NCBI GenBank assembly: GCA_964466965.1
Contig: CAYXPZ010000028.1
Span: forward strand, 1-28,925
Reading direction: 5' to 3'
DNA length: 28,925 bases
Source: Dichotomicrobium sp964466965
GTDB lineage: Bacteria > Pseudomonadota > Alphaproteobacteria > Rhizobiales > Rhodomicrobiaceae
Within the stretch, counting starts at the first letter, position 1, and each line of letters opens with the position of its first letter. The notes below the pieces were generated by a model. The model was not told the DNA's origin. It saw nothing but the letters and a program-made list of their open reading frames with translations, and ran no database searches. A program made the translations under genes and the position numbers. Shown here one piece after another: positions 1 through 7,524 of this stretch.

Positions 1-55
1 GAGCGAGTGACTTCTAATCACTAGGTCGGACGTTCGAGTCGTCCCGGGGTCGCCA
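1..55 (+). tRNA. tRNA-Arg (anticodon TCT), 3' part only
   Basis: The window starts inside a tRNA, so the acceptor 5' strand and most of the D-arm are missing. The anticodon stem is AGTGA (6-10) with TCACT (18-22), and the loop CTTCTAA places anticodon TCT at 13-15, which reads AGA arginine codons. The T-arm is GGACG-TTCGAGT-CGTCC (28-44), followed by the acceptor 3' strand (45-51), discriminator G (52) and an encoded CCA (53-55). The fold is clean, so the call is firm. Only the 5' boundary is unknown. Confidence 0.93.
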
Positions 56-223
56 ATAACTGAGGACTAAGCCGGGGTCTTGCATCGCCCCCCGTCGAAA
101 TGCGCCCATAACCCCGCGCCGTTAAGCATTCGACCGCATTGAGCGATCCGAACCTTGACGCCGTCACGCAGCCGCTGTCTATCTGATCTCGGGGTATTCT
201 TCGGCCGATGATCGGGGCAGACG

Positions 224-1351
224 GTGCAGACCGACTTTGACGCCATTGCCATTGGCGGCGGACTGGCGGGCAGCGCGTTCGCCGTCACGCTGTCACGCGC
301 TGGCTGCCGCACGGCGGTGGTCGAGCGCACGTCGGAGCCAAAGCTCAAGGTCTGTGGGGATTTTCTCAGCGCCGAAGCGCAAAGCTATCTGACCGGCTTT
401 GGCTTAGACGTCTGGGGCATGGGTGCGCAGCCCGTCAACACGCTATGTGTCGGCGCGGGCGGGCGCACCGCATCAGCCGCCTTGCCGTTCCTGGCGTCCG
501 GCTTGTCGCGGTTAAAGCTGGATGAGGCGCTGCTGACGCATGCAGCCGAGGCGGGGGCGGAGGTCCTTCGCGGCCGGTCCGCCGGGGAATTGCGCTTCGC
601 CAGCGACCGATGCGCAGTGCGCGTCGGCGAGGCCTGGCTGACGGCGCGTTGGATCGCTCTGGCTACCGGCAAGCACAATTTCCGCGGCTGGCCGCGCGCG
701 CACGGCCCAGCATCGGCGCTGAAGATGTCGTTTGCGTTGACCCCGGCAGCGCAGCAGGCGCTCGCGAATATTGTGCAGATCGTGGGCTATCGCGGCGGCT
801 ACATTGGCGCATGCAACATCGAAGGCGGTGCGGCAACGCTCTGCTGGCTGGCGGATCAGGCCATGATGCAACGCAGCGGCGGGCGTTGGCGCGCGCAACT
901 CGACGAGGTATCGCGCGGTTCCCCGCTTGTCGGCGACCTGCTGAGTGCCGCGAAGCCGCTGTCGCGCAAACCGGCCGCGACCGCCGCCATTCCCTACGGG
1001 TACCGCCGCCAGCAAATCATTCATCGCGATGTCTTCCCGCTTGGCGATCAGCTTGCCGTGATCCCGTCTTTCACCGGCGATGGCACATCTATTGCTTTAT
1101 CGTCGGGTATCGCAGCGGCTGCGGCCGTCCTGGCCGGACAGGACGCGAAAACCTTTCAGCACGCGTTTCTTGATTCGTTGCGCACCCAGTTCCGCTGGGC
1201 CAGCGCCACCAACATGCTGTTCAACACTGCCTTGACCCGCCATCTCAGCGTCGCGGCCATCGCCGCGGCACCGGTCATTGCCACGCATCTGGCGCGCCTG
1301 ACCCGCATGCCGGCGCAGCCTGTCAGGTCGGCGGCTACGGCTTTGCATTAA
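224..1351 (+). CDS. FAD-dependent oxidoreductase, geranylgeranyl-reductase-like
   Basis: This 375-residue flavoprotein begins with a Rossmann FAD-binding motif (IGGGLAGSAFA, about residues 10-20), then the stretch KVCGDFLSAEA (about 42-52). A second FAD-contact region reads GDQLAVIPSFTGDGTSIAL near residues 275-293. This pattern belongs to the group containing geranylgeranyl reductases and the flavoproteins found next to type III polyketide synthases in bacteria. No such synthase or methyltransferase is visible here, so the substrate is unknown. An in-frame stop at 209-211 leaves GTG at 224 as the first usable start, and the FAD motif begins soon after it. The gene stands alone between two tRNA genes. 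Flavoprotein membership is well supported; the exact reaction is not. Confidence 0.8.
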   Translation: MQTDFDAIAIGGGLAGSAFAVTLSRAGCRTAVVERTSEPKLKVCGDFLSAEAQSYLTGFGLDVWGMGAQPVNTLCVGAGGRTASAALPFLASGLSRLKLDEALLTHAAEAGAEVLRGRSAGELRFASDRCAVRVGEAWLTARWIALATGKHNFRGWPRAHGPASALKMSFALTPAAQQALANIVQIVGYRGGYIGACNIEGGAATLCWLADQAMMQRSGGRWRAQLDEVSRGSPLVGDLLSAAKPLSRKPAATAAIPYGYRRQQIIHRDVFPLGDQLAVIPSFTGDGTSIALSSGIAAAAAVLAGQDAKTFQHAFLDSLRTQFRWASATNMLFNTALTRHLSVAAIAAAPVIATHLARLTRMPAQPVRSAATALH

Positions 1352-1736
1352 ATCGCGCTTTCTAGAACGCGTTCAATGGAACCGGAATCACGGAACGCGC
1401 TTGTCTTATGCTGATCCCGGCTCTTGTGCGAAGAAAGAGCCAGTGCGCGCCACGCCAATCATGGCGTGCACTGGCGGCGGCTGGATCGGGAACGGCTTGG
1501 TCGTGAGGGACCGTTTTAGAGTGTGATCAGCCGCTGTCTTCGCTTGAGGCCTGAACGGATACAGAGCGGCCCGGAAAAGGGCGAGCTACCCCGCCTCATC
1601 AAAAAAGGGTTGGTCGCCCTATCCGTATTGCTCATTATCGACGCCGATCGACTGTCATCTCGGACTAGGTGCGTCTACAGTGCGTATGCGGTCAGATCCG
1701 GCAGCGACGTGTTGCGACCCAATCCATTGATTTTAT
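1352..1736. other. Intergenic region with a hairpin and a repeat-like motif
   Basis: I see no gene in these 385 bases. Near the left end, GAACGCG occurs at 1365-1371 and again at 1393-1399, framing AATGGAACCGGAATCACG. This has the look of a dispersed alphaproteobacterial intergenic element, but that is inference. A hairpin lies at 1441-1473: CACGCC pairs with GGCGTG around AATCAT, and outer CAGTG pairs with CACTG after a bulge. It has no T-tract, so a rho-independent terminator is unlikely. The one open frame (1523-1774, +) ends in a translation of the antisense of the tRNA-Thr gene and is not a gene. Confidence 0.5.
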
Positions 1737-1812
1737 TGGTGCCGGCTGCAGGAATCGAACCCGCGACCTACTGATTACAAATCAGCCGCTCTACCAACTG
1801 AGCTAAGCCGGC
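1737..1812 (-). tRNA. tRNA-Thr (anticodon TGT)
   Basis: The minus strand gives a complete 76-nt cloverleaf. Acceptor strands GCCGGCT and AGCCGGC pair over seven bases, the D-stem is GCTC/GAGC, and the anticodon loop TTTGTAA carries TGT, which reads ACA. The T-arm has loop TTCGATT and a CCA is encoded (1737-1739). It lies 65 bp beyond the end of the minus-strand sugar dehydrogenase gene. Confidence 0.97.
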
Positions 1813-1877
1813 TTACCTCACATGCGACGCGAGGCCCAAAGCTGGGCCGCTTCTGCGCATACCGTGAAGTGCAGCGC

Positions 1878-3059
1878 CTACTCCGCACGAGGTTCCAGCC
1901 GCAAAATCCGCCCGTTCGCCGCGTCTGTCAAGACGTAGAGCATGCCGTCTGGTCCTTGGACCACGTCACGGATGCGCGCGTTCAGGTCGGCCAAGAGCTC
2001 CTCCTGTCCGACGACTTCGTCGCCGTCCATCTCAAGCCGGCGCAAATGCCGGTGCGCGAGCGCCCCGAGGAAGATGTCCCCGCGCCACTCCGGAAAAGCA
2101 TCGCCGTCATAAAACGTCATTCCGCTCGGAGCTATCGACGGGTCCCAATAGACCACCGGCTGCTCCATGCCGGGTGCTTCGGTCTTTTCCGAGATGATCG
2201 CGCCAGAATAATCGATGCCGTATGTGATGGCGGGCCAGCCATAATTCGCGCCCGGTTTGAGGATGTTCAACTCGTCACCGCCGCGCGGCCCATGTTCATG
2301 CGCCCAGATTGTCGTGGTGCCCGGCCGCAGCGCGATGCCCTGCACATTGCGGTTGCCGTAGGTGTAGATCTCCGGCTTCGCATCGTCACGGCCGACGAAC
2401 GGGTTGTCGTCCGGCACGCTGCCATCCGGGTTAATGCGCACAATGGTCCCGAGGTGGTTCTCCACGCTCTGCGCTTGATCCAGGTAGCTATAGCGATCGC
2501 CAAGCGTTACGAACAGGGTGCCGTCCGGGTGGAACTGCAGCCGCCCGCCATAGTGCGCGCCGCCCGGCGTCTTTGGGTCGACCTTAAAGATGGTCTCGAC
2601 GTCGTGCAGGGTCATCTCGTCCAGGTCCAGCTGTCCACGGGCCACTTCCGTTCCGACCGAGCCGGGCCGGCCGCCGGCATAAGCGAAGTAAATTAGGCCA
2701 TTGTCTTGATAGTCGGGATCAAGCGCGACATCGAGCAAGCCACCCTGCCCGCCGACCATCATCCGCGGGAGACCTGAAACCGGCTGTGGATCGAGCTTGC
2801 CGTCGCGCACGACGCGCAACCGGCCATCCCGTTCGGTCACGAGCAACTCGCCGCCGGGCAGAAACGTCATGCCCCAGGGATGCGCCAGACCGCTGGCGAC
2901 AGTAACAACGCGGAAACTGTGTTGCTCCGAGTCCTTGACCTCGGCGGCCGCAGCGATCTGCAGGGACGCAATAACACCGAGGAAAACCCATAGCGCGCCG
3001 GCCAGTTGGCGGCGTTGCGCCACAGCTGTGCCTGTGAACCTGTTTCTGAGCCCCGTCAC
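1878..3059 (-). CDS. PQQ-dependent sugar dehydrogenase (soluble aldose dehydrogenase family), exported
   Basis: This 393-residue protein matches the soluble PQQ glucose/aldose dehydrogenase family (YliI/Asd type), six-bladed beta-propellers that oxidise aldose sugars in the periplasm. Family signatures appear in order: HPWGMTFLPGG, GGQGGLLDVALDP, HYGGRLQFHPDG followed by LGDR, YTYGNRNVQGIA, the HEHGPRGGDE segment, NYGWP, and PSGMTFYDG. The length fits an exported single-domain member. The chosen GTG at 3057-3059 has GAGGAG six bases upstream, and the protein then starts with a basic stretch, a hydrophobic run and an Ala-rich cleavage region, a normal signal peptide. An upstream start at 3167 would bury this signal. 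The sugar used cannot be told from sequence. Confidence 0.9.
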   Translation of the reverse strand: MTGLRNRFTGTAVAQRRQLAGALWVFLGVIASLQIAAAAEVKDSEQHSFRVVTVASGLAHPWGMTFLPGGELLVTERDGRLRVVRDGKLDPQPVSGLPRMMVGGQGGLLDVALDPDYQDNGLIYFAYAGGRPGSVGTEVARGQLDLDEMTLHDVETIFKVDPKTPGGAHYGGRLQFHPDGTLFVTLGDRYSYLDQAQSVENHLGTIVRINPDGSVPDDNPFVGRDDAKPEIYTYGNRNVQGIALRPGTTTIWAHEHGPRGGDELNILKPGANYGWPAITYGIDYSGAIISEKTEAPGMEQPVVYWDPSIAPSGMTFYDGDAFPEWRGDIFLGALAHRHLRRLEMDGDEVVGQEELLADLNARIRDVVQGPDGMLYVLTDAANGRILRLEPRAE

Positions 3060-3266
3060 GTTGATCTCCTCGTGCCTGCACACATTACTCGTTAGGAAAT
3101 AGTCATGCGCGACGCACGGGTCCAGCGTGCAGGCTGAATTCGCCCTTGGCCACGCGGCAAGACGCATTTACACAGACTAGGGCGCAGCCGATTTCCGACA
3201 GGCCGAGCGCAAACATACGCCTGTCCATGCGCCGGACGGGCGTCCGAAGACGGACCCGAGCCAAAC

Positions 3267-4067
3267 ATGACAACCGATAATGCGCTTGCGCGGGTGCAGG
3301 ACATCGCGCGCCACCTCACCAGCCAGCCGCATGTCGTATGCCTCGATTATGACGGCACGCTCACGCCGATCCGGCCCTCGCCGCCTGAAGCGGTCCTAGG
3401 CGATGAGATGCGCGCGGCGATTGTTGCACTAACAAAGCAAACACCGGTCGCGATCGTCACCGGCCGGCAGTTGAGCGATGCGCGTGCTATGGTGGATATC
3501 GATCTGATTTTCGCCGCCAGCCACGGCTTCGAACTCAAGTTTCCGGGTGAGCCGGCGCAGACCTATGGCCCTGCTGACTCCTACCGCCAGGCAATTGCCG
3601 ACACCGCTGATGCGGCGGAACGCGCAGCCAGCGGGATCGACGGCATTCTTATCGAACGCAAACCATTTTCGACCGCTGTGCACTACCGTAAAACGGCGCT
3701 GGCCGATATGCCGAAGGTGGAGAAACTCGTTTCGGACCTGCATGAGCAGCATCCGGGCCTGCGCGTCCTGCAGGGCAAAAAAGTCCATGAGTTTCAACCA
3801 CATATCGACTGGAACAAGGGCCGCGCGGTCGCCCTGCTAGCGCAGCGCCTTAACGTACCGACGCAGGGCATTCTTTATATCGGCGATGATACCACGGATG
3901 AGGATGCGTTCCGCGCCATTGCCGGTAACGGGATTGGCATCCTGGTGAACGAGACCGATCTGGAGACAGCGGCCACCTATCGGCTGGACGACCCCGATGC
4001 GGTGCGGCTTTTCTTGCAGCGGCTGGCCGAGGCACTCGCGAGCGTCGCCGAGGGCCGGAAGCATTGA
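3267..4067 (+). CDS. otsB: Trehalose-6-phosphate phosphatase
   Basis: The 266-residue protein is a HAD-superfamily phosphatase that removes phosphate from trehalose 6-phosphate, the last step of trehalose synthesis, a pathway linked to osmotic and desiccation stress. The nucleophile motif DYDGT is at residues 27-31, TGRQ follows the first core helix, KGRAVALL supplies the motif III lysine region, and GDDTTDEDAF (about 206-215) is the Mg-binding motif IV. Length is normal for OtsB. The partner synthase gene otsA is not in the window. The stop codon overlaps the first possible start of the next gene, and its likely start lies 8 bp beyond, so the two are probably co-transcribed although their known roles differ. 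Confidence 0.93.
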   Translation: MTTDNALARVQDIARHLTSQPHVVCLDYDGTLTPIRPSPPEAVLGDEMRAAIVALTKQTPVAIVTGRQLSDARAMVDIDLIFAASHGFELKFPGEPAQTYGPADSYRQAIADTADAAERAASGIDGILIERKPFSTAVHYRKTALADMPKVEKLVSDLHEQHPGLRVLQGKKVHEFQPHIDWNKGRAVALLAQRLNVPTQGILYIGDDTTDEDAFRAIAGNGIGILVNETDLETAATYRLDDPDAVRLFLQRLAEALASVAEGRKH

Positions 4068-4075
4068 GCGGGGCA

Positions 4076-4771
4076 ATGGGCGAATTTGCGCGCTATGCCA
4101 TTTTCTGGCTGCCGCCAGCGGAAAGCGCGCTGGCCGCTTTTGGGCGCGAATGGTTTGGCATCTGTCCAGAGCACTGCGATGTGGGCCCGCCCGCGACCTT
4201 CGGATTGTCGGCGGATCTGGCCGCAGAAGCGATTGCACGCCCCCGCCGCTACGGCCTGCATGGCACGATCCAGGCGCCATTCCGCCCTGCCGAGGGCGTG
4301 ACGACGCAGATGATAGCGCAGACGCTGCGCGCATTCTGCGCTCGGCGTACTGCGCATGAAACCGCCGCGTTGCGGATCGAACGGCTCTCGCAGCACCTGG
4401 CGCTGATTCCGGAGGGCAGGACGGCCCGGCTTGACTGGCTCGCGGCGGAAACGGTGACGCATTTCAACGCGTTTCGCGCGCCGCTTACGGAGGCCGATCT
4501 GGCGCGTTATCCCTCCGAGCATCATTCCGCGCGACAAATCCAACACCTGCACGACTTCGGCTATCCGTATGTGCTCAGCGATTTCCGCTTCCACATCACG
4601 CTTGCTGGGCCGCTGCCGCCGGAGAGTCTCGATCAGGTGGAACATGCGCTCGCGCCGCGTGTCGAACCTCTCATCGGCGCGCCACTCAGGATCGACAGCT
4701 TAAGCTTGCTCGGCGAACAGGATCAGGCCACTCCGTTTCGGCTCATTGAACGCTGCGCCCTTTGGGCCTGA
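4076..4771 (+). CDS. DUF1045 family phosphonate-associated protein, 2H phosphoesterase fold
   Basis: This 231-residue protein belongs to the DUF1045 family that accompanies C-P lyase operons. Two H-x-T motifs mark the 2H phosphoesterase superfamily: HGT at residues 62-64 (LHGTIQAPF) and HIT at 173-175 (FHITLAGPL). Such enzymes open cyclic phosphates, so a role on the ribose 1,2-cyclic phosphate made by C-P lyase, replacing PhnP, is a reasonable inference. The neighbouring phnN and phnM support a phosphonate link. ATG 4076 is preferred because MGEFARYAIF resembles the usual N-terminus; a TTG at 4064 overlapping the otsB stop is possible. The last 49 bp overlap the 3' end of phnN on the other strand. 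Confidence 0.85.
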   Translation: MGEFARYAIFWLPPAESALAAFGREWFGICPEHCDVGPPATFGLSADLAAEAIARPRRYGLHGTIQAPFRPAEGVTTQMIAQTLRAFCARRTAHETAALRIERLSQHLALIPEGRTARLDWLAAETVTHFNAFRAPLTEADLARYPSEHHSARQIQHLHDFGYPYVLSDFRFHITLAGPLPPESLDQVEHALAPRVEPLIGAPLRIDSLSLLGEQDQATPFRLIERCALWA

Positions 4772-5349
4772 GTTTCGAGTACTGAGATAAACGCCGTAAT
4801 CGCCTCAGCGAGCGGACCAGTATTGTCAATGATGGTCGCCCCTTGCGGCGCGTTCGCAGCTACCGACGCGCCCCTTTTAGTCCCCGTCCGCGAAAGCCGC
4901 GCCCCAATCTCGCCGGCGGTTTCGCGGCCACGGCTCTGCAGGCGTGCCCTCAGGATGTCCGGCGCGACATGGACAAAGACGGCATGGCTGTGCGGCCACT
5001 GCGTAAACGCAGCGTCTACGACGCGACGTGACACATTTGCGACGACAACGCAGCCAGATAAGAGGCGCGCGCGCACCTCAGCCGGTATGCCGTAAGCGAG
5101 ACCGTGGGCGCGCCATGCGAGGAAGAAGCCACCACGCGTTTCGATCGCATCGAACTCGCTCATCGAGACTTGGCGCACCTGCTCGGTCACATCGCTCGCC
5201 CGCGTGACGACGCGCTGCGGAAACACGAATCGGTCGTCTCCGAAAAAGTGCGCGCGCGCCGCGCCGATCAGCGTGTCCTTGCCCGCGCCGGAAGGCCCGG
5301 CGACCAGCACCAACACGCCTGGGCCGTTTTCATCCGCCGTCGCGTCCAT
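4723..5349 (-). CDS. phnN: Ribose 1,5-bisphosphate phosphokinase PhnN
   Basis: The 208-residue protein is a guanylate-kinase-like P-loop enzyme that makes PRPP from ribose 1,5-bisphosphate and ATP, recycling the sugar left by phosphonate breakdown. The Walker A motif GPSGAGKDT sits near residues 18-26 and the family-typical RVVTRASD stretch follows. ATG 5349 overlaps the phnM stop as TGATG, so it is translationally coupled to phnM; the upstream in-frame extension to 5373 lies inside phnM and is unlikely. The gene converges on the DUF1045 gene and the two share 49 bp. Related guanylate kinases act on GMP, but the phnM partner favours PhnN. Confidence 0.9.
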   Translation of the reverse strand: MDATADENGPGVLVLVAGPSGAGKDTLIGAARAHFFGDDRFVFPQRVVTRASDVTEQVRQVSMSEFDAIETRGGFFLAWRAHGLAYGIPAEVRARLLSGCVVVANVSRRVVDAAFTQWPHSHAVFVHVAPDILRARLQSRGRETAGEIGARLSRTGTKRGASVAANAPQGATIIDNTGPLAEAITAFISVLETQAQRAQRSMSRNGVA

Positions 5350-6509
5350 CAAGCAATCCGCTCTCCGCCGCACCAGACCGCACGCAAGCCGGGCATGCCA
5401 TCCTGGTCATGAATCCGGATCAGGTCGGCCCGTAGACCTGGTGCGATTGCGCCTCGGTCATCGAGACCAACGGCGCGGGCCGGGTTCCGCGTCGCCATGG
5501 CCACCGCCTGAGGCAGCCCGACAACCTCGCACACACGGGGCAACAGCAGCATCGCATGGCCCAGCGCGGCCGGCACGTAATCGCCGGATAGCACGTCTAG
5601 CGTGCCCGCCTCGGCGAGGGCGACGGCGTTGACATTGCCGGAATGCGAACCACCACGCACGATGTTGGGGCCGCCCATCAGCACGGCCTGTCCAGCCTCA
5701 TGCGCAGCGCGGGCCGCTTCCAGCGTCGTCGGGAATTCGGCGACCGCGACGCGGTCGGCTGCGGCTTCGGCCACATGCGCGGGCGTCGCGTCGTCGTGGC
5801 TGGCTAACACCAGTCCCCGCTCATGGGCCCAGCGCACCGTCTGGCGGCGATTGGCGGCGCTGTGGCGAGCTTGATCGGCCTTACGCTCTGCAATGAACTC
5901 GGCAAGTTCGGCATCCGACATATTGAACTTGCCCTGATAATAGGCGGCATAACGGCTTTCATCCGTGAATTGGCGCTGTCCTGGCGTGTGATCCATCAGC
6001 GAGAGGACGCGCAGGCGCGAATGTTGGAGAAGCGGTTCCAACAATGCCAGAAGCCCGCCATAGCTCAGTTCGCAGCGCCAGTGCAGATGGTGGTCCGCTT
6101 TTAACGTGCCCGCGGCGATCTGACGGTCCAGCCCACTGGCCATGTCGTCGAGAAGCTGCACGCGCATCGCATGGCTGTGGACCTCGCCGACGCACAGCGC
6201 ATTGCAGACCGTCGTAACGCCGAAAGCCGTCATTTCGCGATCGTGATTAAGCACGGCGGCATCAACCGGCCACTGGGTCCCGGGCCGCGGCATGACATGG
6301 CGCTCAAGATTGTCGCTATGCAGCTCCACCAGGCCGGGCAGCAGAAGATCGCCTTCCAGGTCCTCAGCGCTGGGCAAATGGCTGGGCGAATCATCGACCG
6401 CGCTGATCATCCCGCGCCTGATGACGACCGTGCCGTCGATGACCTCATCGGGCAGTACAATGCGCGCATTGGTTAAGATGTGTTCGTGTGCCTGAACTAC
6501 GTGATGCAT
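5349..6509 (-). CDS. phnM: Alpha-D-ribose 1-methylphosphonate 5-triphosphate diphosphatase PhnM
   Basis: This 386-residue amidohydrolase-fold enzyme removes pyrophosphate from the ribosyl-phosphonate triphosphate intermediate of the C-P lyase pathway. Visible marks are the metal-binding LVELHSDNLERH motif (about residues 60-71), DHHLHWRCE with further metal-binding histidines, LMDHTPGQRQF, and LASHDDATP toward the C-terminus, followed by GGPNIVRGGSHSGN. Length is normal for PhnM. I chose ATG 6509, which has GAGCG upstream; a TTG at 6521 is the alternative. It is the first gene of a phnM-phnN pair. The core lyase genes phnGHIJKL are not in this window, so the enzyme either serves a distant locus or has another substrate. 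Confidence 0.93.
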   Translation of the reverse strand: MHHVVQAHEHILTNARIVLPDEVIDGTVVIRRGMISAVDDSPSHLPSAEDLEGDLLLPGLVELHSDNLERHVMPRPGTQWPVDAAVLNHDREMTAFGVTTVCNALCVGEVHSHAMRVQLLDDMASGLDRQIAAGTLKADHHLHWRCELSYGGLLALLEPLLQHSRLRVLSLMDHTPGQRQFTDESRYAAYYQGKFNMSDAELAEFIAERKADQARHSAANRRQTVRWAHERGLVLASHDDATPAHVAEAAADRVAVAEFPTTLEAARAAHEAGQAVLMGGPNIVRGGSHSGNVNAVALAEAGTLDVLSGDYVPAALGHAMLLLPRVCEVVGLPQAVAMATRNPARAVGLDDRGAIAPGLRADLIRIHDQDGMPGLRAVWCGGERIA

Positions 6510-6762
6510 CAATTCGCTCAAAACAGGTGGACCTTCAACCCCGACAGCCTAAACGATTGGTTACATCGTGCCAGAGACGTATGGCCGCCGGATGAAAACG
6601 CTTGAGGTTCTCCCCAAGGCCGAGCGCGCAGGAGCGCCCCATCGCGCGGAGTGTGGTTGTGTGGTGTTTGCATGTGTCAATATTTTTTCTCGCCTAAGCC
6701 TTTTTTCTGTCACATGCGTGGGTGATAAAACACACATCAAGCAACGCGGTCGCTGACGCACA
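6510..6762. promoter_or_regulatory. Divergent intergenic region upstream of phnM with an inverted repeat
   Basis: These 253 bases lie between phnM (-) and a small plus-strand ORF. GCATGTG (6670-6676) and CACATGC (6711-6717) form separated inverted arms, and the sequence between them has two copies of TTTTTTCT. An AT-rich patch in otherwise GC-rich DNA suggests promoter or operator function, but no clear -35/-10 pair can be assigned. Confidence 0.35.
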
Positions 6763-6996
6763 ATGAGCAGCGCTCCGAAGCAGCGGAACGGGTGCGGGGA
6801 GATGCCTGATTACGGAGAGATTTTGCGGTGCCTGGCGCAAACGCCGCCGCAGAGCCATGCCGAGCGCCAGATGCACGCTTCGCTTCTGGAATTGCTCGCA
6901 GAATGTTTGCGCTCAGACGATCCGGAGGCCTTAGCCGAGGCGCGCCAGGTGCGCGACGGGTTCCCGGATCGCTCTATGGCCTTGCGGTTGTCATGA
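6763..6996 (+). CDS. Small hypothetical protein (77 aa)
   Basis: I do not recognise this protein. It is short, soluble and rich in Glu, Ala, Leu and Arg. The middle (about residues 34-65) looks helical, with a repeated LLELLAECL and ALAEARQVRD pattern. There is no signal peptide or membrane segment. Codon use resembles neighbouring genes, which supports coding, but no good ribosome binding site precedes ATG 6763. An internal ATG at 6802 sits directly against GGGGAG, which is too close to be an ideal site. It could be real or an accidental frame; confidence is limited accordingly. Confidence 0.4.
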   Translation: MSSAPKQRNGCGEMPDYGEILRCLAQTPPQSHAERQMHASLLELLAECLRSDDPEALAEARQVRDGFPDRSMALRLS

Positions 6997-7013
6997 CGAT
7001 GATCGCGATCGGT

Positions 7014-7047
7014 CGCGTAAGCGTTGCGTACGCGTAAGCGGTGCGTT
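7014..7047. repeat. 17-bp tandem direct repeat, two copies
   Basis: CGCGTAAGCGTTGCGTA (7014-7030) is followed directly by CGCGTAAGCGGTGCGTT (7031-7047), identical at 15 of 17 positions. Two short tandem units upstream of a gene can form a paired binding site for a regulator, but no such function is shown here. Confidence 0.7.
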
Positions 7048-7351
7048 TGCCTGTTGTGTTGAAGTTGCGTTGGGTTCGAGTCGCGTTAACGGTCTGATCC
7101 GAGACGCTGAGTGGATTTGCGGCGCAGGGAGGCAGCGGTGTTGCGCCGTTCTGCTTCCGACTGACCAGCAAACGCAAAGCGTCTCTGGCCGATACCAAGC
7201 CAGGCCGGTCTCGGTCATGCGCCGCAGAGCGGCCTGGCGATCGGACCGCGATCTGTCGGCCGCGCGTTTTTGCGGCTCCCGCGTGCCCCTAAGTAGCGCC
7301 GCGCGCAAGTTCGCCCCTCGCTTGTGCGCGGCGCACCAGGAATATCGAGTT

Positions 7352-7408
7352 GAGAGACGGAGCCACCGTGCCCGTCATACCCCGCCCCCCGCTCGGGCTC
7401 CGTCTCTC
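7352..7408 (+). repeat. Perfect 13-bp inverted repeat (stem-loop) upstream of the L,D-transpeptidase
   Basis: GAGAGACGGAGCC (7352-7364) is the exact reverse complement of GGCTCCGTCTCTC (7396-7408), separated by a 31-base C-rich loop. No T-tract follows on the plus strand and no clear T-tract on the other, so it is not a textbook terminator. A leader structure or a small RNA is possible. Confidence 0.7.
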
Positions 7409-7524
7409 GCCCCTTCTCACCGAGCGCCCAGATCCCGCCTTCCTGGATATTCTAACTGTGCCACAGAGATGGTATCCTGGTTACCCTGCTGTGTTTGCTC
7501 GTGTGCTGCGTTGAGGAGGGTGCC

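Larger units (their letters stand above)
6997..7524. other. Long intergenic region with tandem repeat and strong hairpin
   Basis: No convincing gene is visible in these 528 bases; the plus-strand open frame from 7070 has unlikely composition and runs out of frame into the transpeptidase gene. Two structures stand out and are listed separately: a 17-bp tandem repeat at 7014-7047 and a perfect 13-bp inverted repeat at 7352-7408. Together they suggest regulatory DNA or an untranslated RNA ahead of the L,D-transpeptidase. Confidence 0.5.

Noticed and set aside
1..223. Possible integrated element at the tRNA-Arg 3' end
   Set aside because: No integrase, no repeat of the tRNA 3' sequence seen elsewhere in the window.
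610..1173. Second plus-strand frame inside the flavoprotein gene
   Set aside because: Arg-rich shadow of a gene with clear FAD motifs in the other frame.
1441..1473. Hairpin as terminator of the flavoprotein gene
   Set aside because: Stem has a bulge and there is no T-run after it; kept only as a structural note.
1523..1774. Plus-strand open frame of 83 codons
   Set aside because: Its last residues (LVPAAGIEPATY) are the known false translation of the antisense of a tRNA gene; there is no ribosome site or domain.
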